A stretch of DNA of 24,185 nucleotides. Source: Krasilnikovozyma curviuscula. Lineage: Eukaryota > Basidiomycota > Tremellomycetes > Cystofilobasidiales > Mrakiaceae. Shown one piece after another: positions 1-9,866 of this stretch (its first letter is position 1; each line of letters opens with the position of its first letter). The DNA lies in assembly GCA_014825775.1 (NCBI GenBank), contig MVAQ01000283.1:1-24185 (forward strand), given 5' to 3'. The position numbers were made by a program, and so were the translations under genes. A model generated the notes under the pieces. It did not search any database, was not told the origin of the DNA, and saw only the letters and a program-made list of their open reading frames with translations.

Positions 1-232
1 GTGCTCTTTTTTTTTTTTTTTTGGACCTTTGCCTCCATCTCATCTGACACTGCTGTCGTTCCCGCAGAAATTCAATGGTCGATTCTTTGATGGACGAAGG
101 GTTTCAGCTTCTTTGCATGACGGAAGAGAGAAGTTCAAGAAGAGTGGTAGCGGTATGGATGCGGATGAAGATGAAGAGGCGGAGAAAGCCAGGTTGGAGA
201 ACTACCGAGCGTTCTTAGAGAAGGAGCAGTAA
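1..232 (+). CDS. CUS2: Cus2/HTATSF1-like splicing factor, 3' terminal exon (partial)
   Basis: Only the last exon is in the window, about 68-232. It follows an intron end that includes a T16 run (7-22) and a CAG acceptor at 65-67. The exon is in frame from its first base and encodes 54 residues plus TAA. It opens with KFNGRFFDGRRVSA and continues to HDGREKFKKSG, then an acidic DEDEEAE stretch. This matches the end of the second RRM (U2AF-homology motif) of Tat-SF1/Cus2 proteins, which help the U2 snRNP engage SF3b during spliceosome assembly; there the NGRFFDGR-like strand precedes a YDGxxxFxKSG-like tail. The diagnostic first RRM lies outside the window, so the assignment rests on this short block. 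Another UHM-type RNA-binding protein is possible. The UHM class is more certain than the gene name. Confidence 0.65.
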   Translation, partial: CSFFFFFGPLPPSHLTLLSFPQKFNGRFFDGRRVSASLHDGREKFKKSGSGMDADEDEEAEKARLENYRAFLEKEQ

Positions 233-688
233 AGCCGGCAACCTTACTTATCATTGAGCAGTCGATGCAACAACGTCTGTCGTGTCCCATTATGATCTGG
301 CGGGCTCACTTTGTGCGGTGATGGGGGGAGAGCCGTGACCTGGGCACTTGGCCTCTTCGCTCGAATGGCCCGCTGGGCGCTAATCACCGACGTATTTCCC
401 CCACCCCGTTGTCATGCATCTCATCACGGGATCACATGCAACTCTGTCGATCCAACGCAAGAAGCGAGGTCTGAATGCTACGACGGAGAAACCTGGCTGC
501 GACTGCTGCAAAAGGCCGTAGGATTTTCGTCGCAGGTGCGGCCTTTCGAGCGTTCGAGGCGCACAGTGGGAACCGCGAGCCTCTGCGCCTGGGACTCGAG
601 GCAATCAAGGTGCGTAGGTAACGCCAGCTGACCAACCTGTTGCTTTTAGATCGTGTGGCTTCGCACACTGCAAGCGGGAGGGGTTGGG

Positions 689-696
689 TATAAAAG
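689..696 (+). promoter_or_regulatory. TATA box of ADH copy A
   Basis: TATAAAAG in a GC-rich surrounding, 241 bases upstream of the ADH start codon and followed by a pyrimidine-rich leader. It is the only good TATA match in this intergenic region. Part of the distance to the ATG may be taken up by a leader intron (761-875). Confidence 0.7.
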
Positions 697-760
697 GTCC
701 ACTGTGAATCCTCGTCTCCTACTTTCTTCATCAAACAGCTTCCAACTCTTCCACTCTCAA

Positions 761-875
761 GTGAGCAGTACTCCCTATACTTCTCCTATCAACGTCTCTT
801 GCATCTATACTGACCACCTCTTCTGTGCACCTGTCGCATAACTCTCATCTCCTGTTCCCCACCGCTCCTCGACAG
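761..875 (+). other. Probable 5' leader intron of ADH copy A
   Basis: A GTGAGC donor follows a CT-rich leader at 761. A C/T tract ends in CTCGACAG at 875, giving a 115-base intron wholly within the 5' UTR, with an ATAACTC-like branch region near 838-845. The second ADH and PGK have comparable donor/acceptor pairs just before their start codons. Inferred from splice consensus only. Confidence 0.4.
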
Positions 876-929
876 TTCCACCTCGACCTTAACCCAAAAC
901 CTCCAAACCAACCACCAACTCGACCAACG

Positions 930-2608
930 ATGTCTCCAATCCAACACAGCGCCAAGGTTGCCTCTGAGCCCATCCCAAAGACCCAGTCCTGCGTCGTGAG
1001 TGGCAAAGTCCCTTGATAGAGGCAGGCGACCGAACAGCCAGCTCGATTTCGACCCATCTCACCTATAGAAGCGTTCCTGATCTCTTTTATTTATTTGTTT
1101 CTATGATTGCTCTCTACAGGTTTTCGAACAAGAAGGTGGTCCTTTGCTCTACAAGACTGACTGGCCAGTCACCCAACAGAAGGATCTTCTTCCTGGTACC
1201 GCTTTGGTGAAGATTGTCTATTCTGGTGTGTGCCACACTGATTTGCATGTAAGATCTTTCTTTAGATGTTTCCTTGAAGGTTAAGTATGTACTTTGGGCT
1301 GACTAGTTCCTGTCGCACCTCCGCTGCTGGTGTCTTGATCTGAACCACAGGCTCTGCACGGTGATTGGCCTGCTCACGCCAAGGTTCCACTCGTCGGTGG
1401 GCATGAAGGAGCTGGATATGTGGTTGCTTTTGGTGATAACTCTCCAGAGACCGACTTGAAGATTGGTGATGCCGGTAGGTTTCTATCTATCTTCCTGTCG
1501 TTGGCAACAGAATCTCACTGGCCACTCTTTGGCTCCCTGAAGTTGGTGTCAAGTGGCTAGCCGACTCCTGCTTGGCTTGTGACAACTGTAGATCAGGACA
1601 CGAATCCATCTGTGGTAAAGGTGCGTTGGGACGGCCTCTAATGAACGCTCCTCAAGTTTCCGCGCTGACCACGCAGTTTGTCTACCATCTGTTTAGCTCA
1701 AAACGCTGGATTCACTGTTGATGGATCATTCCAACAATACGCCGTTGCCTTCACCAAGGTGAGTCTGGGTCACATCTACGTTTGCCGTCTCACGCTCGGT
1801 GTCCCTAAATTATCTCTTTTGCACATCTCTCTAGCACCTCACCCCAATCCCAGAGGGCTTGAAGATGGAACAAGCGGCTCCTATCCTCTGCGCCGGAGTG
1901 ACCGTCTGGAAGGCCATCAAGACTGCTGCTTGCAAGCCTGGAGACTTCATCTTGATCTCTGGAGCAGGTGGAGGACTCGGTCACTTGGCTGTGCAGTGGG
2001 TCACTCATCTGTTTATTCTCTGAACTCTGAGTAGCTTTTCTGACAGATTGTCTATCTGCAGATACGCCGCCGCTCTTTCGTTGAGAGTAATTGCTCTCGA
2101 CACTGGTGCCGAGAAGAAAGATCTCTGCTTGAAGCTTGGAGCTGAGTCTTTCGTCGACTTCAAGGACAAGGACGCCCAAGCTCAAATCACCGCCGCTAGT
2201 GATGGACTTGGGCCACACGCAGCAATTGTCGCCTCCGGTTCTGCTGCAGCTTACGAACAAGCTCTTGATTACCTTAGACCAGTGAGTTCGCCCTGGGTAC
2301 ACTCGGATGAGATTCTTATCTGAACACTTTTTCTTTTTCCTTTCAAGACTGGAACCTTGGTCTTCGTCGGTCTCCCACCTGACTGCTTCGTCAAGGTCAA
2401 TGTCTTCTGGACCGTCATGAAGTCTTTGACTATCAAGGGGTCCTTGGTCGGAAACAGACAGGATGCTATCGAGTCCCTCGACTTGGCAGCCCGAGGAAAG
2501 GCGACGGCTATAATTGCGGTTGAGCCACTCAAGAACTTGGAAAGCGTCTACGAAAGACTCCAGACTGGTAAGATCGCTGGTAGGATCGTGCTTGACACCT
2601 GGGCTTAG
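930..2608 (+). CDS. ADH: Zinc-dependent alcohol dehydrogenase, tandem copy A (366 aa)
   Basis: Cytosolic medium-chain, NAD-dependent alcohol dehydrogenase interconverting ethanol and acetaldehyde. Eight exons: 930-995, 1120-1248, 1351-1474, 1543-1620, 1697-1758, 1835-1995, 2062-2281, 2348-2608; all introns are GT..AG and the sum is 1101 nt. Catalytic zinc ligands are visible at Cys60 (GVCHTDLH), His83-Glu84 (GGHEGAG) and Cys172 (PILCAG). The structural zinc cysteines are 116, 119, 122 and 130. The Rossmann loop is SGAGGGLG (195-202), with Asp220 after it as expected for NAD rather than NADP. Length is close to yeast Adh1 plus about 16 extra N-terminal residues; no mitochondrial presequence is evident. 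A paralogue of the same length lies 685 bp downstream in the same orientation. The two differ in intron positions. Confidence 0.96.
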
Positions 2609-3076
2609 AAGGTGTAAGAGAAATCAGAGGTTCGCGAGGGTTGATATTTACGACTGTGATGATGGTGTTGACGAACTTCCTCGGGCTGTATACATGGCGA
2701 CGAAAACAAAACAACAATTGTAATATGTATGCGATCTTTGTACGTGACTCGAATTCAATCTGTTCGACTGAGAGATAGGGTATGAGACTATTCCGTTATT
2801 CCATTGGAGCAATCTGAATACCGAGTACACAGCTCGGGCGATGTTGAAGCGCCTTTATATCATCGCGCAACTTCCCGCCGCGCAATTGCTTCTGACAGTA
2901 TCTGTGCACCATGATATCATATAGGTTTCTATCGCCTCCCAAAAGTGTTCTCATAGGTGCAGGGTAATGTTTCTGTCCAGATTGTCCTAGAAGCCTGAGT
3001 TTCAGAGAGCCTCTTGCTGATCTTGGAAGACGGAAGAAGAACGAGCAATCCCCGCGCCGCCACTGTGATGTCGACG

Positions 3077-3084
3077 TATTTAAG
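3077..3084 (+). promoter_or_regulatory. Probable TATA box of ADH copy B
   Basis: TATTTAAG about 210 bases upstream of the ATG, followed by a C-rich leader. It is a weaker match than the TATAAAAG of copy A. Confidence 0.5.
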
Positions 3085-3147
3085 GCCAGCGGCAGATGAC
3101 TGACTCTGTTATTTTCCAGCATACCATCTTCTACACCAACCAAAACT

Positions 3148-3247
3148 GTGAGCTCCCTTGTCTCTGAATTCCAGCTGTCTACGTGTCATTATAGTTCTCA
3201 TAATGAATTTCAACTCTATCCTTTTCCCCCTACATTCCACAAAGCAG
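3148..3247 (+). other. Possible 5' leader intron of ADH copy B
   Basis: Donor GTGAGC at 3148 and an AAAGCAG acceptor at 3247 would remove 100 bases of leader. The sequence removed includes an ATG at 3203 that is in frame with the ADH start. A leader intron at a comparable place is inferred for copy A. Splice consensus is the only evidence. Confidence 0.35.
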
Positions 3248-3292
3248 ACAAACACAGCACCTCCCAAGGAAACATCTCAAATCAATCTAGCA

Positions 3293-4895
3293 ATGTCACC
3301 AATCCAAAGATGTGATGCCATTGTCTCAGAACTAATCCCAAAGACTCAGCACTGCGTTGTACGTGTTTTCCTCAATCGACTCGAACGACTTTACCTTACA
3401 TCATCTCACTACACCTCTTGTATCACCTTCTACAGGTCTTTGAAAAGGAAGGAGGCCCATTACTCTACAAAACAGACTGGCCTGTCGTTCAGCAGAAGGA
3501 TCTCCTTCCAGGCACTGCTCTGGTCAAGATCACCTACAGTGGCGTGTGCCACACGGACTTGCATGCTCTTCATGGTGACTGGCCTGCTCATGCTAAGCTC
3601 CCACTTGTTGGTGGTCATGAAGGTGCTGGTTATATTGTTGCTTTCGGTGATAACTCTCCAGACAATGGCTTGAAGGTTGGGGATGCTGGTTAGTGATGAC
3701 TTGAGCTGGATTTCTTTTTTCCTCACATCCTAATATCTTACCTGGGTATATGTTGCGGGTAGTTGGTGTGAAGTGGCTTGCAGACTCTTGCTTGTCTTGC
3801 GATCACTGTAGAGCTGGAGATGAATCCATCTGTCCCAAAGGTAAGCTCCCGCGTTCCTTCTGTTCTTACTTCCCCTGAATTGATATTTATGTCCGCTATA
3901 TCACCTTCAGCTCAAAACTCTGGTTTCACCGTCGATGGATCGTTCCAACAATATGCTGTGGCATTCACAAAAGTAAGTGTAATCCGCAACAAACTAACAA
4001 TGCGCACGTTCGCTTACCTAATTATAATGACCTTCCAGCATCTCACACCAATACCGATTGGACTAGAGATGGAACAAGCTGCTCCAATCCTATGCGCGGG
4101 CGTGACTGTTTGGAAAGCAATCGTAAGTCCTCATCACAACTAAATCATGTCAAGCCTGGATCTCTGATCATGGCTTTTTTTTCCTCAGAAAAATGCCAGC
4201 TGTAAGCCAGGAGACTTCATCTTGATTTCTGGAGCTGGAGGAGGACTTGGCCACTTGGTTCGTTCCCTCTCTGATGTCCTTCGTCGCGATCTCACTCACG
4301 TTAACCCAGCTCGCACCGCTATGCAGGCCATCCAATATGCCGTCGCGCTCTCCCTCCGAGTCATTGCTCTTGACACATCCGAGGAGAAGAAATCCTTATG
4401 CCTGGAGCTTGGCGCTGAGTCGTTCGTTGACTTCAAGGACAAGGACGCCCAAGCTCAAATCATTGCCGCCAGTGATGGACTTGGACCACACGCAGCAATC
4501 GTCGCCTCTGGTTCTGCTGCAGCGTACGAACAAGCCTTAGACTTCCTGAGACCCGTAAGTTCTGTCACCGAAAATTTCCCATCCATTTTGTCTTTTTGTC
4601 TGACGAAATCCGGCACATATTGTCTCTCCCGAAGTCTGGCACGCTCGTTCTCGTCGGCCTTCCTCCAAATTGCTCAATGAAAGTCGACGTCTTCTGGACC
4701 GTGATGAAAGCTCTCAATATCCGTGGGTCACTAGTTGGCAACAGACAAGATGCTATCGAGGCCCTGGATCTCGCCGCAAGGGGTAAAGTCAAGGCTATCA
4801 TGAGCGTTGAGCCGTTAAAGAACTTGGAGAGTGTTTATGAGAGGTTGGAGACTGGTAAGATCGCCGGCAGGATTGTTCTTGATACCTGGGCTTAG
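3293..4895 (+). CDS. ADH: Zinc-dependent alcohol dehydrogenase, tandem copy B (366 aa)
   Basis: Paralogue of the preceding gene with the same product length, the same zinc ligands ([15 protein letters not shown], a four-cysteine structural site, PILCAG) and the same NAD loop. Eight exons: 3293-3358, 3436-3688, 3763-3840, 3911-3972, 4039-4122, 4189-4257, 4327-4554, 4635-4895 (1101 nt). Compared with copy A it lacks the intron after His65, has an extra intron after Ile181, and has the next intron 8 nt upstream (after Leu204 rather than inside codon 207). One 33-base coding run is identical between the copies, whereas the last exon has diverged freely. An in-frame ATG at 3203 could add 30 residues if the leader is not spliced. 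The gene is convergent with the S66 peptidase, with 184 bases between the stop codons. Confidence 0.96.
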
Positions 4896-5079
4896 AGAGG
4901 CCATATAAGAGGGTTGGTTGACGCCCTTTAATAGTGTGAATAAGCTCAGAATGTTTACAATTTTTACCACATGTGGGTTATATTTTTCTATCGCTAGAAA
5001 CAAAAATCATCTGATCAAATTAAGTTAGTGGTAATACCTCTAATGTCTTCAGCTGACGACAGATTACTAACCTATAGGA

Positions 5080-6257
5080 CTAGCAACCTGGAATCAAAAC
5101 TCTCAATTCTCCACCACTCCAAATCTCACTCTCGGCGCCCAGAACGACGGGTCGTGCAGTCGCATTCTCGTGACCTATGTCTAGATCCGTGAGTACTGGT
5201 ATTCCCAGGGGAGTGAGGAGTTCCATCAACATCTTTCCACCAAAGCGCAAATACAGTCAGAACGAACGCAAGATGCTCATGGGCAGATAAGCACGAGCTC
5301 ACGTCGTATGCTTCGTAGTTGTCCTTATCAGGGGTACTGTTGGTGAGCTGGCCAATTGCAATTGCGGAGATCCCTTTCAATTGAGGCGCTCGTAAGACGG
5401 ACGTCAACAAACGATGCAGTTTATCTGAAAGCAGGCAAAGAAGAGAGGTCAAAACCAATCAAAGCACACCAACAAATGGGACAAAACCTACAAGCTTCTT
5501 CTCCAACATCTTCCAGTAACAAGATGCAGCCTTCTAGTGACGGGATGAAGTCAATCCCCGAGTAATTGCCGACGCCAGTGATCATCGATTCGAGAACCAT
5601 CAGATTCCCACCCAACAGCTTCCCCTTCGCAAGACATCTGTCAGAAAATTCACCTTCGCCCCCTCCAAAACATCTTAGCTTTCCTTTGAACACTTGAGTC
5701 ATTGCTTTATCTCCCATCAGGATCTCAAAGGTCTCCTTCTGCGCAGCCTCCGACCAGTCGACGATGCCAGTTACCATAGGACCATGCAAACACAGGCATG
5801 CCCTCGACCACATAGCTAGATTGAGCGCTGTCAAGTCCGAAAACCCAACCAACCACATTGGGCTCGAACGGAGGCGCTCGATGATTTGGGTTCCGGAGAG
5901 CGAGTCGAACGCTATCTCCACGACTTTTGCTGCACCGTATCCTCCTCTCGCTGCCCAGATGGCATCGTTCGCTCTCTCCGAACTCGAGCCATGTCCCTTG
6001 AGGACGGCGTCGATGAAGTCTTTGCTTCTCTCGTCGTGTGGGCCCGCGAAATAGGTGGACTGCTGGAAGACGACGTTGTGGTGGTAGGTTGTCAATCCGC
6101 TTGACAACGAGATGAATTTCTGCCCCTTGAGTAAGTCTTCCTGCCGAAAATGGGCTGAAGGTGCGAAGATTTGGATAAGGGACAACGCAGAAAGAGGGGG
6201 TGGGCGAGGCAGTGAAGCCGACGGCGATTTCTCTCTGACCAAGGCAGGGAGCTGCAT
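5080..6257 (-). CDS. Peptidase S66 family protein (LD-carboxypeptidase/MccF-like), 346 aa
   Basis: Three exons on the minus strand: 6257-5492, 5424-5303 and 5232-5080, with introns 5425-5491 and 5233-5302. Family landmarks appear in order: IFAPSA near the N-terminus, YFAG..DERSKD, WAARGGYGA, the nucleophile elbow GFSDLTALNLAMW with Ser140, HGPM, GGNLMVLESMITG, LLLEDVGEEAY with Glu249, LGIPVL, then His317 in DIGHENAT. Ser-Glu-His is the known S66 triad. Bacterial LdcA trims the terminal D-Ala from muropeptides, and MccF cleaves microcin C-type aminoacyl adenylates; the substrate in a fungus is unknown. The second intron is supported by restoring EEAYKLHRLLTSVLRAP. The start at 6257 sits just before family similarity begins; the frame stays open to 6413, so a longer N-terminus cannot be excluded. 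A 218-bp divergent promoter is shared with the cytochrome b5-like gene. Confidence 0.88.
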
Positions 6258-6475
6258 CCGATGTGTGATGGAAACTTGTAATAAAAGATTCACTGATCCT
6301 GGTGTTGAAATTTTTATCCTAATGAGAAATTCGACGAGAAAGCTTAGTGAAATGGGGTGAAACGTCGATGAAAGGAAGCTGCGCTGCCCCATCCTCAATC
6401 TTTCGTCTGTCACTCGCTCAAAATCTCAACTTCAAGGACAAAGTGTACAAAGAAGAAAGAAGGGGGTTGGACAGT
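6258..6475. promoter_or_regulatory. Divergent promoter between S66 peptidase and MAPR gene
   Basis: A 218-base spacer between opposed start codons; both 5' UTRs must fit in it. It is AT-richer around 6275-6345. I see no certain TATA box or known motif. Confidence 0.5.
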
Positions 6476-7602
6476 ATGACTGATGCTGAAGAACCTACCG
6501 AAAATATTACGGAAGAAGAAGAACAGGAAGAGGAGATATTTAATGGGAGGCCAAAGACTAAACCAGGAGGTGAACCCCCACCCAATCATCTCCACTACCA
6601 GCAACAGGTTTCTTACTGAATAGATATTTCTTTCCAGAGGGCTTGAATGAAGCTGTGTACGAAAAAGTCCGAGATCCTGTTAGTGGACGAATGGTTTCAG
6701 CCAAACCCGCAAATAGAGCTCACTTCGCATATGTGAGTCATTATCTAATTTGGGATTGCTCTGTACAGATTTACGTCCATCCGTCTTTTTCAGCAAAAAT
6801 GGAAAGCTGAACAAGCTGAAATGGTGCGTCAGAAAGCCGCTGGAACCTACGTTAAACCTGTCCAGCAACCAACTACACTGTGGGGAAAGATACAGACAGT
6901 GATACTCCTACTATTGGGAGTGTCGATGTTGGGGAGGTTCATCACGGGCTCGTCTGTGTGGGGACACGAAAAGGCAATCGTTAAAGTATGGGAAGAATAT
7001 ATTTGGCCTGTTAGTTCTCGTTATTCTTCAACTTCTGCAATGATGTCCTTTCTATCAGTAACTTACTCCATTGATACCCTACATTTCTATCGTTCGCTAG
7101 CCTACAATGAAGGAATTTACCCCATCTCGCCTGAGCGCCTTCGATGGTACGTCACCCGACATGCCCATCTACCTCGCCATCGACGGTGATGTCTACGACG
7201 TTTCTTCTTCCGCACGAATTTATGGTCGGGGAGGGTCCTATTCGATGCTGTATGTGCCCTGATAGCTCTCCTTTCGTCGCACTGTCGCTAACGATGTTGT
7301 TTCGTGAGAGCAGGGCAGGAAAAGATGCTTCAAGAGCTTATGTCACGGGCTGTTTTCAGCCACATCACCTTACAACGGATTTGCGAGGTCTCACAGCCGA
7401 GCAACTGGTAGGATTGGACAATTGGAAGAAGTTCTTTCGCAACCACGATCGATACAAGCGTATAGGGAAGGTAATCGGACAGCCGAAGACGTTTGGTGGG
7501 AGTCCACCGAGTGATGAGTGCACGAAACATGCTCCGGGACAAGGGCATGGTGCCAAGCCAGTGAAGGACGAAGCGAAGGTGAAGGGGAAAGATGAGCTGT
7601 GA
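6476..7602 (+). CDS. Membrane-anchored cytochrome b5-like/MAPR heme-binding protein (280 aa)
   Basis: Five exons: 6476-6569, 6638-6732, 6794-7009, 7101-7249, 7314-7602 (843 nt). The N-terminus is acidic (about residues 5-20). One membrane helix spans about 95-115 (IQTVILLLLGVSMLGRFITG). From 136 onward it has the cytochrome b5-like fold of membrane-associated progesterone receptors: EFTPSRLSAFDG, PIYLAIDGDVYDVSS, YGRGGSYSMLAGKDASRAYVTGCF, then LRGLTAEQL and WKKFF. Tyr176 and Tyr182 align with PGRMC1 Tyr107 and the heme-coordinating Tyr113, so heme is probably bound through tyrosine. The family acts in sterol and cytochrome P450 metabolism at the ER; the exact role of this branch is not known to me. 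The C-terminus is lysine-rich and ends KGKDEL, which superficially resembles an ER-retrieval signal. Whether it works depends on topology. Confidence 0.9.
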
Positions 7603-7794
7603 AGAAATGGGCGATCGCGTTTTGACCCCGACAACAAATACACTGAGATATTCCTTCACTTAATGTTGTTTCTACTATCTTACACTTGCTTATAAGGCAA
7701 TTGTGTTGGCAAGAAAATGCAGAGCGAATGCGAAAATGACATTTCCTGAGCAGTTTCGTCCTTTCGCAAACGACGAGTTCCTCTCAAAACCTGG

Positions 7795-9533
7795 ATGCCC
7801 AGTAAAACGACAGCCCAATTAGCCGCACGGTCGCTCTTAAGATGCCCCTGTCATCCTACAAACTCAAAGCCCGTGCTTCCAAGACCAGCAGCAGGGTTAC
7901 AACCTCATCAATTGCGTTTCAAGATGACTTCCTCCTCAGCAGGAGCGCTTGATGTCGAGGCTACCTCAGGACAGAGTGCGTTTGAGAAGAAGCCCAGACA
8001 ACCGATCAGTCCTGTTGGATGGGGTGTGATCGGGGTGACGTCTGCCACGGCAGCTTGGTATCTGTGAGTGTATTACTTGGATCGAGGTAGAGGAGTAGCC
8101 GATTGACCTGAAGCAAGAACAGGTGGAAGCTTTATGACTGGTTGAACACTTGGCCTATAGAACTACGACCGGGTTAGTTTCCACTTGGCTTTGATACTTT
8201 CTCAGAGTGATCATTAACGTTTAGCTGGTCGATGGACACCACCAGAGATTCGTGCTGCTCTTCGAAGTAGCAAAACAGAAAACCACGAGAAGACAGAAGG
8301 TATATAATATTATCTTAGTCTTAGTCTTCGTTCTGATGGAAGGCTCATGAATGCTTCCATAATTTTGTCAGAACTCTTCAGTGCTGTCTACTCTCGAGTC
8401 CGACATTTCAACATTCCACTCCCACTCCTCCACACGACAGGATTAGCCTGTGTCTACGCTTCCCACCTCTCCGATAAAATGTCAGCTTATGATAGAGCAC
8501 TCGCCGTACTCCAGACCGCCTTAGGCGACCTCGATGCCCAACCGTCGTTGTCGGACCCCGAGAAGCTAAGGCGGCTTCAAATACTGTATAAGATGGGCGA
8601 ATACGCCGAGGCGATGAACGACAACGACGATGCTGAGAAATATCTCGAGAGGGGTGTCACAGAAGGTTTGAAAGCTGTTCAAGAAGTCACCAAAGCCAAG
8701 ACAACCACTACTACAGAAGAAAAGCTAAAGGAGGAGCTGGAATCAATTGATGTGCTGAATGAAGAGCTGGTACTGCCTAAGTGGTTGTCAAAGGTTGACT
8801 TGGGAAGTTGTATGGAGTCGTTAGGAAGGATTTATCAGAAACAACAAAAGCCAGAGTGAGTGCACTTTCATTATTCTCTTGATGTCGGAGAATCCTCCCT
8901 CACGATGTTTCTATATAGATTTGCAATTGCCCTATACTTAACAGCGATATCGATGTTACTTCCACCCTCTGCCTTGGGCAAGATTCCGAAGGACGTCACA
9001 GTCCGTGATCGATGTGCTGGTACGTCCCAATTCAGCCTTCTTGAGGTACTCCGCTGGTTCATTTAGTGACAAATATAAACTGCTATCAGCTGGTGTAATG
9101 ATGAACAACGTAGCTGAAGCAATGACATCGACTCGCCCAACATCAGATAACATCCACAATGCGCGGCTCTGGGCAATCAAATCCGCTAACGTCACTGAAG
9201 CAGCTATCACCTCTGACGATGGAAAGAAGGTTTATAGTAAGAAATTTGAGGATCTGTTGGAGGATGAGAGGGATTTGATTGAGCAGTGTGATGTCGCGAA
9301 AGGTGAGAAAGCAAACTACACTTTGCGTCACAGTCGTCGTCCACTCTTGTTAAAGTAAATTGTCTACAGTGGTCGCGTTGTTTAACGCTGGTGTCCTGAG
9401 TGATATGTTTAAAGAGCCGGATGAAGCTCGAAAGTATCTACGACGGTCGGTGAGGTACGCGAGGGAGAGAGGGCTGTTTGAGTTGGCTAGGACAGCTGAA
9501 GCCTCTCTAGATCGTGTCGTTGCATCTTCATAA
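7795..9533 (+). CDS. Mitochondrial membrane TPR protein, Mgr3/TTC19-like (451 aa)
   Basis: Seven exons: 7795-8063, 8123-8172, 8225-8299, 8372-8855, 8919-9019, 9090-9302, 9370-9533 (1356 nt). The first 43 residues are rich in Arg, Ser and Ala with no acidic residue, like a mitochondrial presequence. A single hydrophobic segment follows at about 72-91 (ISPVGWGVIGVTSATAAWYL). Next come TWPIELRP and a region of paired helices with TPR-like spacing (for example YKMGEYAEAMNDNDDAEKYLERG, SLGRIYQKQQKPEFAIALYLTAI, FNAGVLSDMFKEPDEARKYL). This layout resembles fungal Mgr3, which brings substrates to the inner-membrane i-AAA protease Yme1. TTC19-like proteins share it. The TPR assignment is firmer than the Mgr3 one. 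The next gene is convergent. Confidence 0.8.
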
Positions 9534-9866
9534 ACGGTATTTCAAGCTTGCTGAAGTTTTAAGAAAGTAGCAGAAGTGCAATGCAATGCGGACAAGAGAA
9601 AAAAAAACTAGGCGATTATGAAAAGTAGAGGCAACATAGTGGTGGAGACGATATGTGAAGAATTGGTTATGTAAAGAATGCCGATGGAATAAAAACGAGT
9701 ATACAAGTACACCACTTTAATACATACATACATACAAAGGAGAAGGAACCAACAGCGAGGGAGTTGTTACAATTGGTACACTCTGCGAGAGCGATGGGAA
9801 TGAAGTAAGAAGAGCAACACAAAAGCCAGCCGCAGACAGACAAGGGCTGAGCCAGACAGCTGAAAA
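9534..9866. other. Convergent 3' ends of the TPR and phosphodiesterase genes
   Basis: A 333-base spacer with no gene, holding both 3' UTRs. It is A-rich and contains a short microsatellite at 9721-9736. Confidence 0.6.
9721..9736 (+). repeat. (TACA)4 microsatellite
   Basis: Four perfect TACA units in the spacer between two convergent genes. It is probably ordinary UTR simple sequence. Confidence 0.8.

Larger units (their letters stand above)
233..929 (+). promoter_or_regulatory. Intergenic region with the promoter of the first ADH
   Basis: About 700 bases with no supported gene; the open frames on both strands here are short and match no family. It carries the 3' flank of the upstream splicing-factor gene and the promoter of the first alcohol dehydrogenase. 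A clear TATA box at 689-696 is followed by a long C/T-rich leader (about 710-760 and 835-925). That arrangement is typical of strongly expressed fungal glycolytic and fermentative genes. No ATG occurs between the TATA box and the ADH start at 930. Confidence 0.7.
2609..3292 (+). promoter_or_regulatory. Spacer between the tandem ADH genes with copy B promoter
   Basis: This holds the 3' UTR of ADH copy A and the promoter of copy B. A TATA-like TATTTAAG lies at 3077-3084 in GC-rich flanks, and a perfect 10-base palindrome centred on TGATATCA lies at 2911-2920. The 115-codon minus-strand open frame here (2796-3143) has no family resemblance and is treated as spurious. Apart from the TATA arrangement the promoter shows no evident similarity to that of copy A, so the two copies may be regulated differently (inference). 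Confidence 0.6.

Noticed and set aside
7..22. T16 run at the left edge as a possible Pol III terminator or poly(A) relic
   Set aside because: It sits just before a CAG acceptor and fits the pyrimidine tract of an intron in the splicing-factor gene.
432..734. 100-codon minus-strand open frame upstream of the first ADH
   Set aside because: It overlaps the ADH TATA box and leader, overlaps other open frames on both strands and has no recognisable family feature.
2796..3143. 115-codon minus-strand open frame between the ADH genes
   Set aside because: It lies across the copy B promoter, has no family similarity and no splice-linked continuation.
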